From assembly GCA_964471115.1 (NCBI GenBank), contig CAYYFE010000007.1, positions 59,048 to 123,047 of the forward strand: a stretch of 64,000 nt of DNA. The letters are read 5' to 3'. Below are positions 32,801 through 41,383 of this stretch, piece after piece (the first letter of the stretch is position 1; each line of letters opens with the position of its first letter). The translations under genes and the position numbers were made by a program. The DNA comes from SYFT01 sp964471115. Lineage in GTDB: Bacteria > Acidobacteriota > Vicinamibacteria > Vicinamibacterales > SCN-69-37. A model generated the notes under the pieces. That model was not told the origin of the DNA, ran no database searches, and saw only the letters and a program-made list of their open reading frames with translations.

Positions 32801-34831
32801 GTACACCCCGGTACCTCGAACGGACACGCTCGAGCGCAGCAGAATATCAGCGTGCGTCCATCCACTTCCGGTCCCGCTCACCTCGACACGACCGAATGTG
32901 CTGCCACCGACGACCGCAAAGACGTTCCCGTCATATGTGAGGTTGGCGGAACTGCCATATGTGTTTGTTGCGATGCCGTACACAACACGGTTCGCTGTGA
33001 TGCTGTTCGGCAGGATCAACGTGGACCAGCCCGGCACCCCGCCAGACGTCCGCCGCAGGAACATGCCCTCCGTCGCCCCGATGGTCAGCATCGACACCGT
33101 GTTCGCCGCCGAGCCGTACAGCAGGTCGCCCGCGGACGCCGCATTCGGCAGCACCAGCGTCGAGATGCCTACGCCAGCACCGGTATCCCGCAGGAACCGC
33201 CCGGCCGAGTTGAAGGTGAGGCCCGCGATCGCGGCCAGGTCGGCGTCATACGCCTGGATGTGCGTCCCAATGACCAATCCCAGGTTGGTCCGCGCACCGG
33301 AGGCATCCGACGCCCCAGTCCCCCCATCCGCCACCGCCACGTCCGTGCCGCCGACGCGATACACGGAGGCGCCCGCAATCGTCATCCCGGCGGCCTCGAT
33401 CGTCCCCGCCACCGTGAGCGCGGAGCCGGCCTCCGTCACGATCGAATCGCCCAGCACACCCGCGCCGATCCACTTGGACAACTTCCCAGTGGTGCCTGTG
33501 CCCGACAGGCCTCCGGCTCCGGCCACCACGACACCGGCGACAGACGCAGCGCCTCCGTCACCGACGTTGAACGTCTCTCGCCACAGGTCTAGCGCAGCTC
33601 CTTGGAACACCTCAGTCTCGGATGCGCTGAAGTCGTACACCCACCACTGGTCATGCTCCAGCGTCACCGTGACGGTGTTGAGCACGAATGAGGTATTGAT
33701 CGGTGGACTACTGATATTGACCGTGAGGGATTGCCCAGGCAGCCACCCCACGTCGAGCGACTGGACGTCGATCTGCGTCGGGTCCTGATTGACCTGAGCC
33801 AGGTCCGCCGCGGCCTGCTCCACCGCCCGCGCATAGGTGACGATGGAGGGGTACGATCGTGGCTGGGCGGTCAGTTCCGGCGTGGCGCCCGAACTGGCCA
33901 CCACGCGGAATGGGAATTGCTGGGTGTACGTCAGCGCAATGGGTTCGGTCCCGGCCACCAGCGACGCCGCTGTGCCGAGGAACGACAACGTGCCGTCGTT
34001 GGTCTCGTAGTCCCACTCGATGCCGTTGCCGCCAGGCGCTTCCCCTGGCAGGTGCATCGGGTAGCTCACCCCGTCCACCACCACCACGCCCGGCCACACC
34101 GAGGCCGCCGGCACATTCTCTCCGGCCAACGAAAACACGGTCGTGACGCCATCGGCGGTCCAGGTGTGTGTGGCCGTCGCCTGACCGCTCGGACCACACA
34201 GGAGTTCGACACGGGTGGCAGGTTCCCGATCGGAATCACGCTGACTCAGTGCGCGACAGTGCGGCGCGGCATTAGTGATGGAGAAGGGCGCTGCGTCCGT
34301 GCCAGGCTCGAAGATCTTGATCGCCTTGCCGGGTGATACCTGGCGCATCCAGTTGTCCGCCCGTGCTGCCAGATCGGCGATGGCTTCGGTGGCCGTTCCC
34401 TGGAAGCTGTAGGCGGCGATGGTTGGCCCGGTGAGCTGGCTGGCATCCACGGTGAAGCCCAGACTGGCGTCCAGCTGGCTGACGATCTCGATCAGCGCAT
34501 CATCAATCGTCACCGACGCGCCGAAGTCGAGGGTCACGTAGCTCTTGTCAAGGTAGTAGTGGTAGTCGACGCAGCTGACGTGCACCCGATAGTTGCCGGT
34601 CCCAACGCGCTCATATCGGCGGCTGTAGACAACGCCACCAAATAAGGGAGTGGTGCCGTCCTGCGCGTACACCAGCACCGGCGCCAATCGATCGGGCGCA
34701 TAGTTGTGCTGCCAGAGCGTGGTGAACTCGAAGGTTGACCGCTCATTCGGCACCAGTCGAATCACCGGCGGATAGGCGGCGTCGACCTTCGCCTTCTGCG
34801 ACACGCCGGCAATCAGCAGGTCGTACGCCAT
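29864..34831 (-). CDS. Giant tail tip/fibre protein
   Basis: A 1655-residue protein directly downstream of the tape measure gene (1-bp overlap, TGATG). The N-terminal 430 residues resemble a siphophage baseplate hub (beta-rich, YRVHVSCVDYHYYL and VTIDDALIEIV). The rest is a low-complexity, Thr/Ser/Ala/Gly-rich fibre shaft. It has the collagen-free repeats typical of trimeric fibres, including many TLTGA / SGSITGDFTIG units and two near-identical 72-residue repeats. A conserved C-terminal head ends RWVVAQK. It probably binds the host receptor. It is the most repetitive gene of the phage and the one most prone to recombination or assembly collapse. Confidence 0.8.
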   Translation of the reverse strand: MAYDLLIAGVSQKAKVDAAYPPVIRLVPNERSTFEFTTLWQHNYAPDRLAPVLVYAQDGTTPLFGGVVYSRRYERVGTGNYRVHVSCVDYHYYLDKSYVTLDFGASVTIDDALIEIVSQLDASLGFTVDASQLTGPTIAAYSFQGTATEAIADLAARADNWMRQVSPGKAIKIFEPGTDAAPFSITNAAPHCRALSQRDSDREPATRVELLCGPSGQATATHTWTADGVTTVFSLAGENVPAASVWPGVVVVDGVSYPMHLPGEAPGGNGIEWDYETNDGTLSFLGTAASLVAGTEPIALTYTQQFPFRVVASSGATPELTAQPRSYPSIVTYARAVEQAAADLAQVNQDPTQIDVQSLDVGWLPGQSLTVNISSPPINTSFVLNTVTVTLEHDQWWVYDFSASETEVFQGAALDLWRETFNVGDGGAASVAGVVVAGAGGLSGTGTTGKLSKWIGAGVLGDSIVTEAGSALTVAGTIEAAGMTIAGASVYRVGGTDVAVADGGTGASDASGARTNLGLVIGTHIQAYDADLAAIAGLTFNSAGRFLRDTGAGVGISTLVLPNAASAGDLLYGSAANTVSMLTIGATEGMFLRRTSGGVPGWSTLILPNSITANRVVYGIATNTYGSSANLTYDGNVFAVVGGSTFGRVEVSGTGSGWTHADILLRSSVSVRGTGVYTYNSGSQITWFAGNPYNFGSQEWVLNVKPSSATFQVDAAERGATGVTTALRVSASAMVVAGSFAHGGGQTINSSSDIAIATAADTISGAWDFTNLVTLTRTTEQLRVRYDASNYYSTTVSSAGAVTFNAVGASAGFTFSDPVTAASTLAVTGATTLTGALAANGGISVDSTAFTVADTTGNTAIAGTLNVTGATTLGSLSVSSVASHLVAAATDTYDLGSATRLWRSGYLSTLNAIVFAETTQTLFGGYSTIGHDAGSVNADVSAGATTIDFGDTMTPGDWVVIRAHDTSGAIKTEYLLVGSLVSGTTYNVTRDLAAAHGTDPAWAAGTPYLVLGQSGDGRIDLVAVDGKPRIVFTQQGGAYNTQTDHAVLGNLNTYYGYATDVWGAGFGASAGINLTVDATNGVRFRSSTTVLGQLTGTTWTLGLTSTEHVNITSTAVQIKDGSTVLTEIAGGVIRVGQEAESQGNVLISGGAVSIRNNTAVRIHLANDGSGYLANSNISWDAAGALTVTANATIAGWAVASTTLTGGNMVLTSTGNLTAGTSNDVVRLSADDATYRAWIGHATAASAPFRVTKTGEVTATNATVTGTVTTSNLTATGGTVGGWTLAATTLTGGSLVLTNTGNLAAGTSNDIARVSADDATYRLWVGHATAGSAPFRVTKAGAVTMTSATVTGAITATSGSITGDFTIGTSGVLRSGATNYTTGTGYYLDYNGGTPRVRLGNPSGNRLSWDGSELTIVSNQLTVDDDGIRVATALSGTSAAAAFRFAPNPSGVAGDSYGMYGFEPGLGLNWRYLNIVNESTGNNDMLVNIRAGNSVANDAFIHFNVYDSNALSTNTLPDGSTGLPSTSYLWMSADNMTVDAPKTSFLGAIRYDATISPTALSANTDNWSPTGLSSARNVRVDASGAYNLTGISAQPDGAELWLINVSANAITLKHDQTSTAANRFYLPGSVDLVLNQYASVLIRYDATFSRWVVAQK
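30790..31250 (-). repeat. Two tandem 72-residue repeats in the fibre gene
   Basis: Within the fibre gene the units AGWAVASTTLTGGNMVLT... and GGWTLAATTLTGGSLVLT... are adjacent and about 70% identical in protein. They share SADDATYRxWxGHATA and APFRVTKxGxVT. Boundaries are approximate. They reflect an internal duplication of one shaft segment. Confidence 0.7.
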
Positions 34832-37800
34832 CAGGCGAGTCCTCTCTGGCGCAGCCGTCGGATCATCTCGTCGGCGATCCGATCGATGTCCTGGCGCTCA
34901 CGGACGACCGGGTGGTTGATTTGGATCGTCACGCCGCCGCTGGTCTCAGGCGCGCCCAATGGCGTCACCTTCTCCCTCACCTTCGTGCCGGCGCCGAAGT
35001 ACTCGTAGCCGCGGGTGCCGGCGGCATACCCAGGGAGACCGTCCTCTTCGCCGCTGCCGTCGCCACCGGAGCGCCGCACGTGGGTCCGGACACTGACATC
35101 GATGTCGGTCGGGATCCCGCGCATGGCGCGCTCGGCCTCTTCGGCCCCGCGCCGCGCCGCATCGGCCAGGTTGCGGGCAAAGACCGTCTCGAACATGGTG
35201 GCGATGCGCTCCAGGGCCGCCAGCATGCGGTCCTCAGTGGACCTGAACCTGTCGCCCACCTGGCCGGCGGCTTCCGCTTCCTCCAGCAACGCCCGGGTCT
35301 TGTCGTCGACGGCATACCTGCCGTCCTGGACCAGCTCCCAAATGCGCTGCAGGTCCGCCTGCATCGCGGCGTTGACGTCGGCCGCCGTCGCGCCGCTGGC
35401 CAGCAGCGCGTCGCGCTGGGCCATGATTTCGTCGACCATGCCCGCGAACGTCTCCTGCGTCAGGAAGCCGCTGTTGTGCATGGCCGTCAGGGCGGCCGTG
35501 CCGTGGTTGATCGCCTCCAGCATCGGGCCAGTGACCGCGCTCGACGCCAGGCCGGCCATCCGGCCCAACTGCTCGAACGCGGCACTGCCGGTCACGCCGC
35601 TGTTGTGCATGGCCGCCTGCAGCTGCTGGAGCGCAGGCGCCATCTGGCGCAGGCCTTCTGAGGTGCCATCCCAGGAGGCCAGTAGGATGGAGGCCATCGA
35701 GGAGGCCCCCGTCGCGGTCACCCGGACCAGACCTTGCACGTCGTCGGACTGGCGCTCCAGCTCCTCGAGCTGGCGTTCCAGCGCGTCCCGGAGATCGTCG
35801 TCACCCTCCCGCACCGCGGACGCGATTCCGGCCTTCAGCTCGTCAATCTGACGCGTCAGGGCGGCCTTCGCGGCCGCCGTCGAGGCCCGCTGCATCGCGT
35901 CGAGCATCGCGCCCACCGAGGTGCCAGCCGCACGCACCTGGCCCAGCACGAACGCCTGTACGTCCGCGTCCTCCGGCATCGCATCGCGGAACCGCTGCAG
36001 GTCGGCCGACAGCAGGCCGCCGTTGGCCGTGATGTCCGCCATCTCCTGCTTCACGGCCTCGAGCTTGGCCTTCAACTGTTCAGCGGATTTCGTCCACGCC
36101 TCGAAGCCGGCCTTGCCCTGGTGCCACCAGCCGGCGGCGACGTCGGTGCCCAGCGCCTTGTCGAGCGCGGCGATGTTCTGGTAGCTGCCGTACGTCTGCA
36201 GCAGCTCGCCGCGCATGTCCTTGATTTTTTGGTTGAACTCTTCCAGCTCGCGGCGGCCGGCGGACTTGCCAAACAGGCCGCCAATCAGTCCACCGAGCGC
36301 CCCTCCGGCCACAGCGCCCAGCGGCCCAAGGAAGCTCAGGGCCCCCTTGAGGAGCTTGCTCGTGCTCTCTCCGAGAATGCTCTTGGCCAGATCTTCGCCG
36401 ATCCCCTTCCCAACACTGGCCCCCACTGACCGTCCGACATCGCCGCCGCCCTGAAGGGCACCGATCACGATGTCGCCCAGGCCATCGAGCGCACGACTGA
36501 ACGCACTGGTGTACGCCTTCCCTGCGGTGGCGCCAGCAGTCGTCCCGGCTTGGCCGCTCATACGGTCAGCAATCCGTTCAAGCTCCACAATGGGGCTGAG
36601 GGCCGCATCCATCGCCCCCACGTGAGAGAACGACCACCCCGCGATGGTGTCGTCCCAGGGCGCAGGACCGAGCTTGATCCCCTTCATGTTTGCGAAGACC
36701 GATCGGACCGACTCCAACGTCGACACGAGTGGGAGGGCCTTGATGTGGGCGCGATCGAACTCGTCGGCGATCGCTTTGAGCACCGGTGGAAGCGGAACCC
36801 CGTCCTGCCGCAGCTTGGACATCCGCTGTCCGAGTGCGTCAAACTGCCACGCCGCCAGCCCGCCTTCTTGACCAGCCGCCTGCACCTGGCGGGCCAGCTG
36901 CGCCAGTTCACGGTTCAGCGCCTTGCCGGTCAGGACATCGACCTGGGCCTGGAACGCCGCCGCCAGTCTCCGGCCTTCTTCTGCGGCCGCCTTCTGTTTT
37001 CGCTCGGCTTCCTCCCACGCGCGCTGCGCTGCCTCCGCCGCCGCCATCGACTGGCTGCTGCCTGGCGCACCAGGACCAGACAGGGCCGCCGGCTTCGGCA
37101 ACCCGGTCAACCCTTTGAGCATCTCTGGCACCTGACGCTCGATCTCGCGCATGACCTCCTGGAGCTTCTGGGCCTCCGTGCGCGTATCGCCCATCGCGAC
37201 TTTCGCGTTGACGAACCCGTCGCGAATCTGATTGCCGGCGGTCTCGCCGTGACGTCCCGCGGTGAGCGCGGCGCCGCCGACCTCATTGAGCGTCTTGACG
37301 GCCGACGAAATCGTGTCGCCGATGCGGGTCCAGGCCCGAGAGGCGATATCCGCCAGGGTGTCATGCTGCGGCCCGAGTTCGGCGACACGCTCTCCGGCCT
37401 TCCGCATCGCCTCTTCGTAGAACGCGGTCTTTTTGTCCGCCTCTGTCAACTGGCTGGCCGTCAACCCGAGCTTCTCTGCGTAGCGGTCGTACGCCTCCGA
37501 GAGCTTGACCGTCAGCCCCAGGTTGTCCAGGATCATGGGTGACGACCGACCCAGGGCCGTGATCAAGTCGTCGAGCGACTTTGTCGGGCCAAGCCCCATC
37601 GCGCGGCCCAACGTGGTGGCCGTCTGCGCCAACTGGCCCATGCTGTCCGTGGTGACCGGCAGGCCGAGGAGCATGGCCTTGTTCGCGGCGGTCATCAGGT
37701 CGTACTCGGCCACCATGCCGCGAGAGCCACTCTTCAACGCCGCCAACATCTCTTCGCTGTTTTGCTTTGCGGCGGTCGCGAGGCGTTCGTACGAGGCTTC

Positions 37801-38331
37801 AACCGCGCCAAGCTGGAGACCACGCTGGGCGAACACCTGCATCTCGCCGCCCAACTTGTTGACGGCCGACCACGCGACGTTGCCCAGGAAGGCTCCTGCC
37901 GCCGTGCCAAGTGCGACCGCCTTGGCCTCGGCACGCTCCAGCAAGGTCGGCTGCTTCGTGACTTCGTCGTTCACCTTACGAGTCGCGTCGTAGACCGCCT
38001 GCAACGCGGAAGGCGCCTGCTGTCCAATCGCCTGGTATTTCTCGATCGCCTGGCTGATGGTCCGGTTGAGCCGCTCCTTCTGGGCGGCCGTCAGTTGACT
38101 GACGCCGGCCAGCAGTTGCTCCGACGTGGCCAGCCCGTTGGTGGCCCCACCAAGCTTCGCCACCGCGGCCGTCCACTCATTCGCCGACTTGAAGATGCGG
38201 TCGCCGCTCAGCACGTTGGTGTGCTTCTCGACGGTTTTCGCCGCGCCGACCACCTGGTCCTGATACTTCCGGATCTCCTGGATCGCGCCGACCGCCGACG
38301 TCACGAGCTTGATCGTGTGGGTGATGTTCAT
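34831..38331 (-). CDS. Tail tape measure protein
   Basis: A 1166-residue protein of mostly helical, Ala/Gln/Glu-rich sequence, with a conserved central membrane-like stretch (FLGPLGAVAGGALGGLIGGLFG). The N-terminal region has TAAGAFLGNVAWSAVNKLG, common in phage tape-measure starts. The C-terminus ends in a PV-RERQDIDRIADEMIRRLRQ helix. It sets tail length and is injected into the cell. It lies just upstream of the tip gene and after the gp10-like gene (4-bp overlap), as in HK97-type siphophages. Confidence 0.85.
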   Translation of the reverse strand: MNITHTIKLVTSAVGAIQEIRKYQDQVVGAAKTVEKHTNVLSGDRIFKSANEWTAAVAKLGGATNGLATSEQLLAGVSQLTAAQKERLNRTISQAIEKYQAIGQQAPSALQAVYDATRKVNDEVTKQPTLLERAEAKAVALGTAAGAFLGNVAWSAVNKLGGEMQVFAQRGLQLGAVEASYERLATAAKQNSEEMLAALKSGSRGMVAEYDLMTAANKAMLLGLPVTTDSMGQLAQTATTLGRAMGLGPTKSLDDLITALGRSSPMILDNLGLTVKLSEAYDRYAEKLGLTASQLTEADKKTAFYEEAMRKAGERVAELGPQHDTLADIASRAWTRIGDTISSAVKTLNEVGGAALTAGRHGETAGNQIRDGFVNAKVAMGDTRTEAQKLQEVMREIERQVPEMLKGLTGLPKPAALSGPGAPGSSQSMAAAEAAQRAWEEAERKQKAAAEEGRRLAAAFQAQVDVLTGKALNRELAQLARQVQAAGQEGGLAAWQFDALGQRMSKLRQDGVPLPPVLKAIADEFDRAHIKALPLVSTLESVRSVFANMKGIKLGPAPWDDTIAGWSFSHVGAMDAALSPIVELERIADRMSGQAGTTAGATAGKAYTSAFSRALDGLGDIVIGALQGGGDVGRSVGASVGKGIGEDLAKSILGESTSKLLKGALSFLGPLGAVAGGALGGLIGGLFGKSAGRRELEEFNQKIKDMRGELLQTYGSYQNIAALDKALGTDVAAGWWHQGKAGFEAWTKSAEQLKAKLEAVKQEMADITANGGLLSADLQRFRDAMPEDADVQAFVLGQVRAAGTSVGAMLDAMQRASTAAAKAALTRQIDELKAGIASAVREGDDDLRDALERQLEELERQSDDVQGLVRVTATGASSMASILLASWDGTSEGLRQMAPALQQLQAAMHNSGVTGSAAFEQLGRMAGLASSAVTGPMLEAINHGTAALTAMHNSGFLTQETFAGMVDEIMAQRDALLASGATAADVNAAMQADLQRIWELVQDGRYAVDDKTRALLEEAEAAGQVGDRFRSTEDRMLAALERIATMFETVFARNLADAARRGAEEAERAMRGIPTDIDVSVRTHVRRSGGDGSGEEDGLPGYAAGTRGYEYFGAGTKVREKVTPLGAPETSGGVTIQINHPVVRERQDIDRIADEMIRRLRQRGLA

Positions 38332-38738
38332 GACCCCACCGCCCGGGACAAGAGCCGCTCGACAGCCCGGTTGAACCGTTCACGCGCCGCGACCAGCGCC
38401 GGCAGCAAGTGCGGACGCGGCTCCCGCATGAACCGCGTCCCGTGTTCGAGCCAGATCGGAAGGTTCTGAAACTTGTACGGCCGGACAAACACCGTGCCAG
38501 CAAACCCACCATCGTCGTTGGTGAAGACCTTCCGACCGATCCGCTGGCTGTAGTCGCGACTGCGAATCCGGAACCGCGCGCGATCGACCGCGTCGGCGTG
38601 CATGATCCGGGTGTGCTCCTCGACCAAGGCGCGCAGGTCCTCGCCGCTGATCGCGCGGGCAAGCGTGTCGAGGCTGGCCACAGCGTCGTCCACGCCGTCC
38701 AACCCTTCCACGTCCAGTCCTGCCCGGCTCCCCGTCAT
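38328..38738 (-). CDS. HK97 gp10-like minor tail protein
   Basis: A 136-residue protein with the pattern LEHGTRFMREPRPHLLPALVAARERF near the C-terminus, typical of HK97 gp10-like (head-tail or minor tail) proteins. It overlaps the tape measure gene by 4 bp and its start overlaps the T-like chaperone stop (ATGA). In most relatives it lies nearer the head genes; here it sits next to the tape measure. Confidence 0.65.
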   Translation of the reverse strand: MTGSRAGLDVEGLDGVDDAVASLDTLARAISGEDLRALVEEHTRIMHADAVDRARFRIRSRDYSQRIGRKVFTNDDGGFAGTVFVRPYKFQNLPIWLEHGTRFMREPRPHLLPALVAARERFNRAVERLLSRAVGS

Positions 38739-39064
38739 GGCTCCGTCTCTGCCTCCAACTCTGCCAGCCGCTGCGCGATGGCCTGTTCAGTCGCCGCGCG
38801 CGTGACCTCTGCTTCAATTTCCAGCGCCATGTCCGCCATCGGACCGGTCGGCATCAGGTCATCTTTCTCTGCAGCAATCGCCCGATCGATCTCAGCTCTC
38901 GTGCGCAGAAAATCCCGGACCAACATCACGCGCAGCGCGAGTTGGTCCGGGTCGTGTTCCAGTTCCCACAGGGCCCGTGTCGGGAGGCAGCCGAACTCTC
39001 GGCAGACATCCGACACGTGCAGCTCAATGGGACTGGGTCCCTTCCCCTGCACCGCCAGCCACAC
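38735..39064 (-). CDS. Tail assembly chaperone, T-like C-terminal part
   Basis: A 109-residue frame opening with GTG at 39062-39064. Its middle (HVSDVCREFGCLPTRALWELEHDPDQLALRV) and its acidic/helical end fit a G-T type tail-assembly chaperone extension. It overlaps the end of the preceding chaperone frame by 41 bp in the +1 frame. There is no ribosome-binding site in front of the GTG (nearest GGAGG is 26 nt upstream). Expression by programmed frameshifting from the upstream frame, as for the lambda G/GT pair, is therefore plausible. Confidence 0.6.
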   Translation of the reverse strand: MWLAVQGKGPSPIELHVSDVCREFGCLPTRALWELEHDPDQLALRVMLVRDFLRTRAEIDRAIAAEKDDLMPTGPMADMALEIEAEVTRAATEQAIAQRLAELEAETEP

Positions 39065-39550
39065 GCGGGTCAGCAGGGCTTTTGTCCGCCTCCGGGGCGG
39101 GGCGCATCATCGCGACGGTCTCCTCGAACGCCCACTGGGCGGTCTGCTCGTCGAGTTCCGCGATGGTCTCCGGCGTCACCGGAATGGGCTGCCCCTCGGC
39201 ATCCGTGTAGGACCGGATGCCGAGGGGCAGCCCATTCCGGTNNNNNNNNNNGTGTAGGACCAGTCGACGATCGCGCTGCGCAGCAGCGTTTCGCGATCGA
39301 AGTTGTCCGTGTCGTACTCGCTGGCCTTCTGCAGCTTGCGCACCTTGGACACCGCGGCGTCTTCATCGCGGTCGGCCATGAAGGCCTTCACGACCTCGGC
39401 GCCAAAGTCGCGGACCCCGCGACGGCCTTCGGCTTCGACGGCCTTGCGGGACTCCTGCACGGCGCGGCCTGACGGCTTGCGCAAGCGGATGTAGTGCTCG
39501 GGTTCGTGCGGGATGGTGCGGCGCACCGGCGGGAGAAACGACACCAACAT
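39024..39550 (-). CDS. Tail assembly chaperone, G-like, interrupted by an assembly artefact
   Basis: The gene starts at the ATG at 39548-39550 (MLVSFLPPVRR...). It reads EPEHYIRLRKPSGRAVQ, a hallmark of siphophage tail chaperones, and reaches DWSY at the N-run. Removing 39205-39251 (47 bases) restores a continuous frame of 159 codons that runs into TDAEGQPIPVTPETIAELDEQ and ends at TGA 39024-39026. The stretch LRSAIVDWSY + TDAEGQPIPVT spans the repaired join smoothly. The product helps the tape measure and tube assemble. In the raw sequence the gene looks frameshifted. Confidence 0.75.
39178..39261. other. Hairpin chimera and 10-N gap
   Basis: A perfect 27-bp inverted repeat (39178-39204 and 39215-39241) surrounds the 10-base GTGTAGGACC (39205-39214). 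Ten N (39242-39251) follow, and then the same GTGTAGGACC (39252-39261). The second arm plus gap has no place in the chaperone gene. This is the signature of a read-end fold-back joined to the true continuation. Confidence 0.85.
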
Positions 39551-39632
39551 GATCGGACCTGCTTTCGTGAGGGTGTCGCGCGTGGGAAGCCCCCATGGCT
39601 CCCGAAGCGCGACACCGTGACGGACGAACGGC

Positions 39633-40040
39633 TTACGCCTCGGTCACCGCCCCCGTGGGCGTGATCGTGGCCTTGTAGCGCGTGATGTTGTTCTTGGTCA
39701 CCATGCGCGAGAACTTCGTGCAGAACGCCTGGAAGGTGCTGGTCTTCGACCCGCCCCAGGTGATGATCACCTCCGACGACGAGCTGCTCGGCCCCGTGGG
39801 CCGCGCCGCGCGGAAGACCGCATCGGGCCCGCCGGCCGCGTCGTCGTAGAGGCCCTCCACCTCAACAGGCGAGGACACCTGCTGCGCGCCCGTGGCCAGG
39901 ACCTCAGCCCACGCGTCGCCCAGCGACTTGGAGTCCTCCATGATCGACTCGACATCGAACGAGTTGATCGACTGAATGTGGGCGGTCATGTTCGTCCCGC
40001 CGAACGAGAACGCGAATGAGTTCGAACCGTGCTTGGCCAT
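39633..40040 (-). CDS. Tail tube protein, shorter paralogue
   Basis: A 135-residue protein, MAKHGSNSFAFSFGGTNMTAH and onward, with DVESIMEDSKSLGDAWAEVLATGAQQV. This matches the tube-fold pattern also found in the gene at 40370-41122. It ends in a beta strand KATITPTGAVTE. It lies directly upstream of the tail chaperones. The major tail tube role is probable for one of these two paralogues. Confidence 0.65.
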   Translation of the reverse strand: MAKHGSNSFAFSFGGTNMTAHIQSINSFDVESIMEDSKSLGDAWAEVLATGAQQVSSPVEVEGLYDDAAGGPDAVFRAARPTGPSSSSSEVIITWGGSKTSTFQAFCTKFSRMVTKNNITRYKATITPTGAVTEA

Positions 40041-40160
40041 AGCCCTCTCCCTGTGTCGTGCCTGTTACAGGGCGGCGCAGCGCGCGTGGTCACAGAGGTG
40101 ACGAAGCGCAACCGGCGGGCCTGGCCCCCAATCGGTGCGGGGCGACCGTGCGACGAATCC

Positions 40161-40367
40161 TTACGACTGTCCGACTGGCGTCGTCGCGCGCGTCGGCAGA
40201 TGCCGCAGTAACTCTCCCAGCCCCTTGGCGTGTCGGCGCACCGCCTGGGCGAACTCGGTTTCTTCCTTCGACCCGGCGTCGAACTGGGCCTTCAGCGCCC
40301 ATCGCTCCAGGTGCACCAGATTGGCCGCCGTCTCCGCAAACAGGTTGGCGTTGAACGTCATCGGCAT
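40161..40367 (-). CDS. Small helical phage protein
   Basis: A 68-residue helical protein, MPMTFNANLFAETAANLVHL and onward, with a start that nearly abuts the stop of the first tube gene. It lies between the two tube paralogues. Function unknown. It is followed by a 120-bp gene-free stretch (40041-40160) containing a small GTCAC/GTGAC hairpin. Confidence 0.5.
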   Translation of the reverse strand: MPMTFNANLFAETAANLVHLERWALKAQFDAGSKEETEFAQAVRRHAKGLGELLRHLPTRATTPVGQS

Positions 40368-40369
40368 GG

Positions 40370-41122
40370 TCAGTCTCTCGACACCCCAAAGAAGAACGTC
40401 GCCGTCGGCCCCGATCCGGCACCGGTGAAGTCCCAGGCGCAGGCCAGGTACCGATAGACATCGCCGGCCAACGGCTTGCGCTCAGCACGCGTGCCTGCGT
40501 CAAACGCAGCCTGTGTCAGCGCGGTCATCGTGACCAAGTCCACGAAGCTGACGTCGTCCACGCTGTGCCGCCCTTTGACGGTCAGATTGGTGTGTCCACC
40601 CAGCGACAGCGCGGTCACGTGCAGATGCGCCGCGCCCCCGTTGGCAGTCGCGGCACCGTGGTCGACCGAATCGGCCTCGGTGTTGCCATCCGCCGTTTCC
40701 GCCGACAGCTCATGCAGGATGACGCCTTCGTCGGCCTGACCGCTGATCGTGTAATCCGCGTTCGCGCGGTGCAGTTCGTTCTTGGTGACGACGCGCCGGT
40801 ACTTCGCCCCGAAGGCGCCAGCGAACGCCGAGTACGCGCGCCCGATCACATTGCCATTGAAGGCGTACGCCAGATTGCGCGAGGTGCCCTGCTGTCCACT
40901 GAGGACAGAATGCGTGGCATTCGTGGCGTCGTCGTACCAGCCGTTCTGCTTGAACGCGGCCTGTTGGGCGCCGGTCGCCACAGGCGTCGGCCACGCCGCA
41001 TCGAGGCCGCCGGCGTCCTGCATCAGCGATTCGACCTCGTCGGACAACTCCGTCGAGTACCCCAGCAGGTTGCGCCCGTCCACCAGGAAGAACGCCACGT
41101 CGAGACTGGATCGTTTGGCCAT
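40370..41122 (-). CDS. Tail tube protein, longer paralogue with extra C-terminal domain
   Basis: A 250-residue protein sharing with the 135-residue gene the pattern VESLMQDAGGLDAAW...ATGAQQAAF...WYDDA, and the later FGAKYRRVVTKNELHRANADYTI. A further 100 residues follow (LHVTALSLGGHTNLTV ... FDAGTRAERKPLAGD) that look Ig- or lectin-like. Two tube paralogues in one phage suggest either a decorated tube with an exposed domain or a tube plus tail-terminator-proximal protein. Confidence 0.6.
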   Translation of the reverse strand: MAKRSSLDVAFFLVDGRNLLGYSTELSDEVESLMQDAGGLDAAWPTPVATGAQQAAFKQNGWYDDATNATHSVLSGQQGTSRNLAYAFNGNVIGRAYSAFAGAFGAKYRRVVTKNELHRANADYTISGQADEGVILHELSAETADGNTEADSVDHGAATANGGAAHLHVTALSLGGHTNLTVKGRHSVDDVSFVDLVTMTALTQAAFDAGTRAERKPLAGDVYRYLACAWDFTGAGSGPTATFFFGVSRD

Positions 41123-41125
41123 GGG

Positions 41126-41383
41126 TTACTCGCTCCCTGCCTCAGCACTCGCGGCGGAAGGGGCATCGCCTGAGCCCGGGTCATCAGCCGTCGGCACCTC
41201 GCGGCGCTTCCGACGTGTCGGCGCCGCCGCGGGCTCCACCGTGCCAGGCACGATGTGGCCCTTCTCGAGGAGCCACGGCAGACTCTGGGGGGCCACGTCG
41301 CGACAGTCCTTGCCAGCCTCGGCGACCGCCGCGCCGGCCTTGTTGTAGATCGTGACCACCGCGATGTAGTCCTGCCCGTTCAT
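41126..41383 (-). CDS. Hypothetical phage protein with basic tail
   Basis: An 85-residue protein, MNGQDYIAVVTIYNKAGAAV and onward, ending in an acidic/Ser-rich stretch. Its start overlaps the upstream zinc-ribbon gene's stop (ATGA). It may be a small head-tail or tail accessory protein. No motif recognised. Confidence 0.5.
   Translation of the reverse strand: MNGQDYIAVVTIYNKAGAAVAEAGKDCRDVAPQSLPWLLEKGHIVPGTVEPAAAPTRRKRREVPTADDPGSGDAPSAASAEAGSE

Noticed and set aside
39242..39251. N-run as a true unknown-length gap
   Set aside because: Flanking duplication of GTGTAGGACC and the restored chaperone frame show that nothing is missing.
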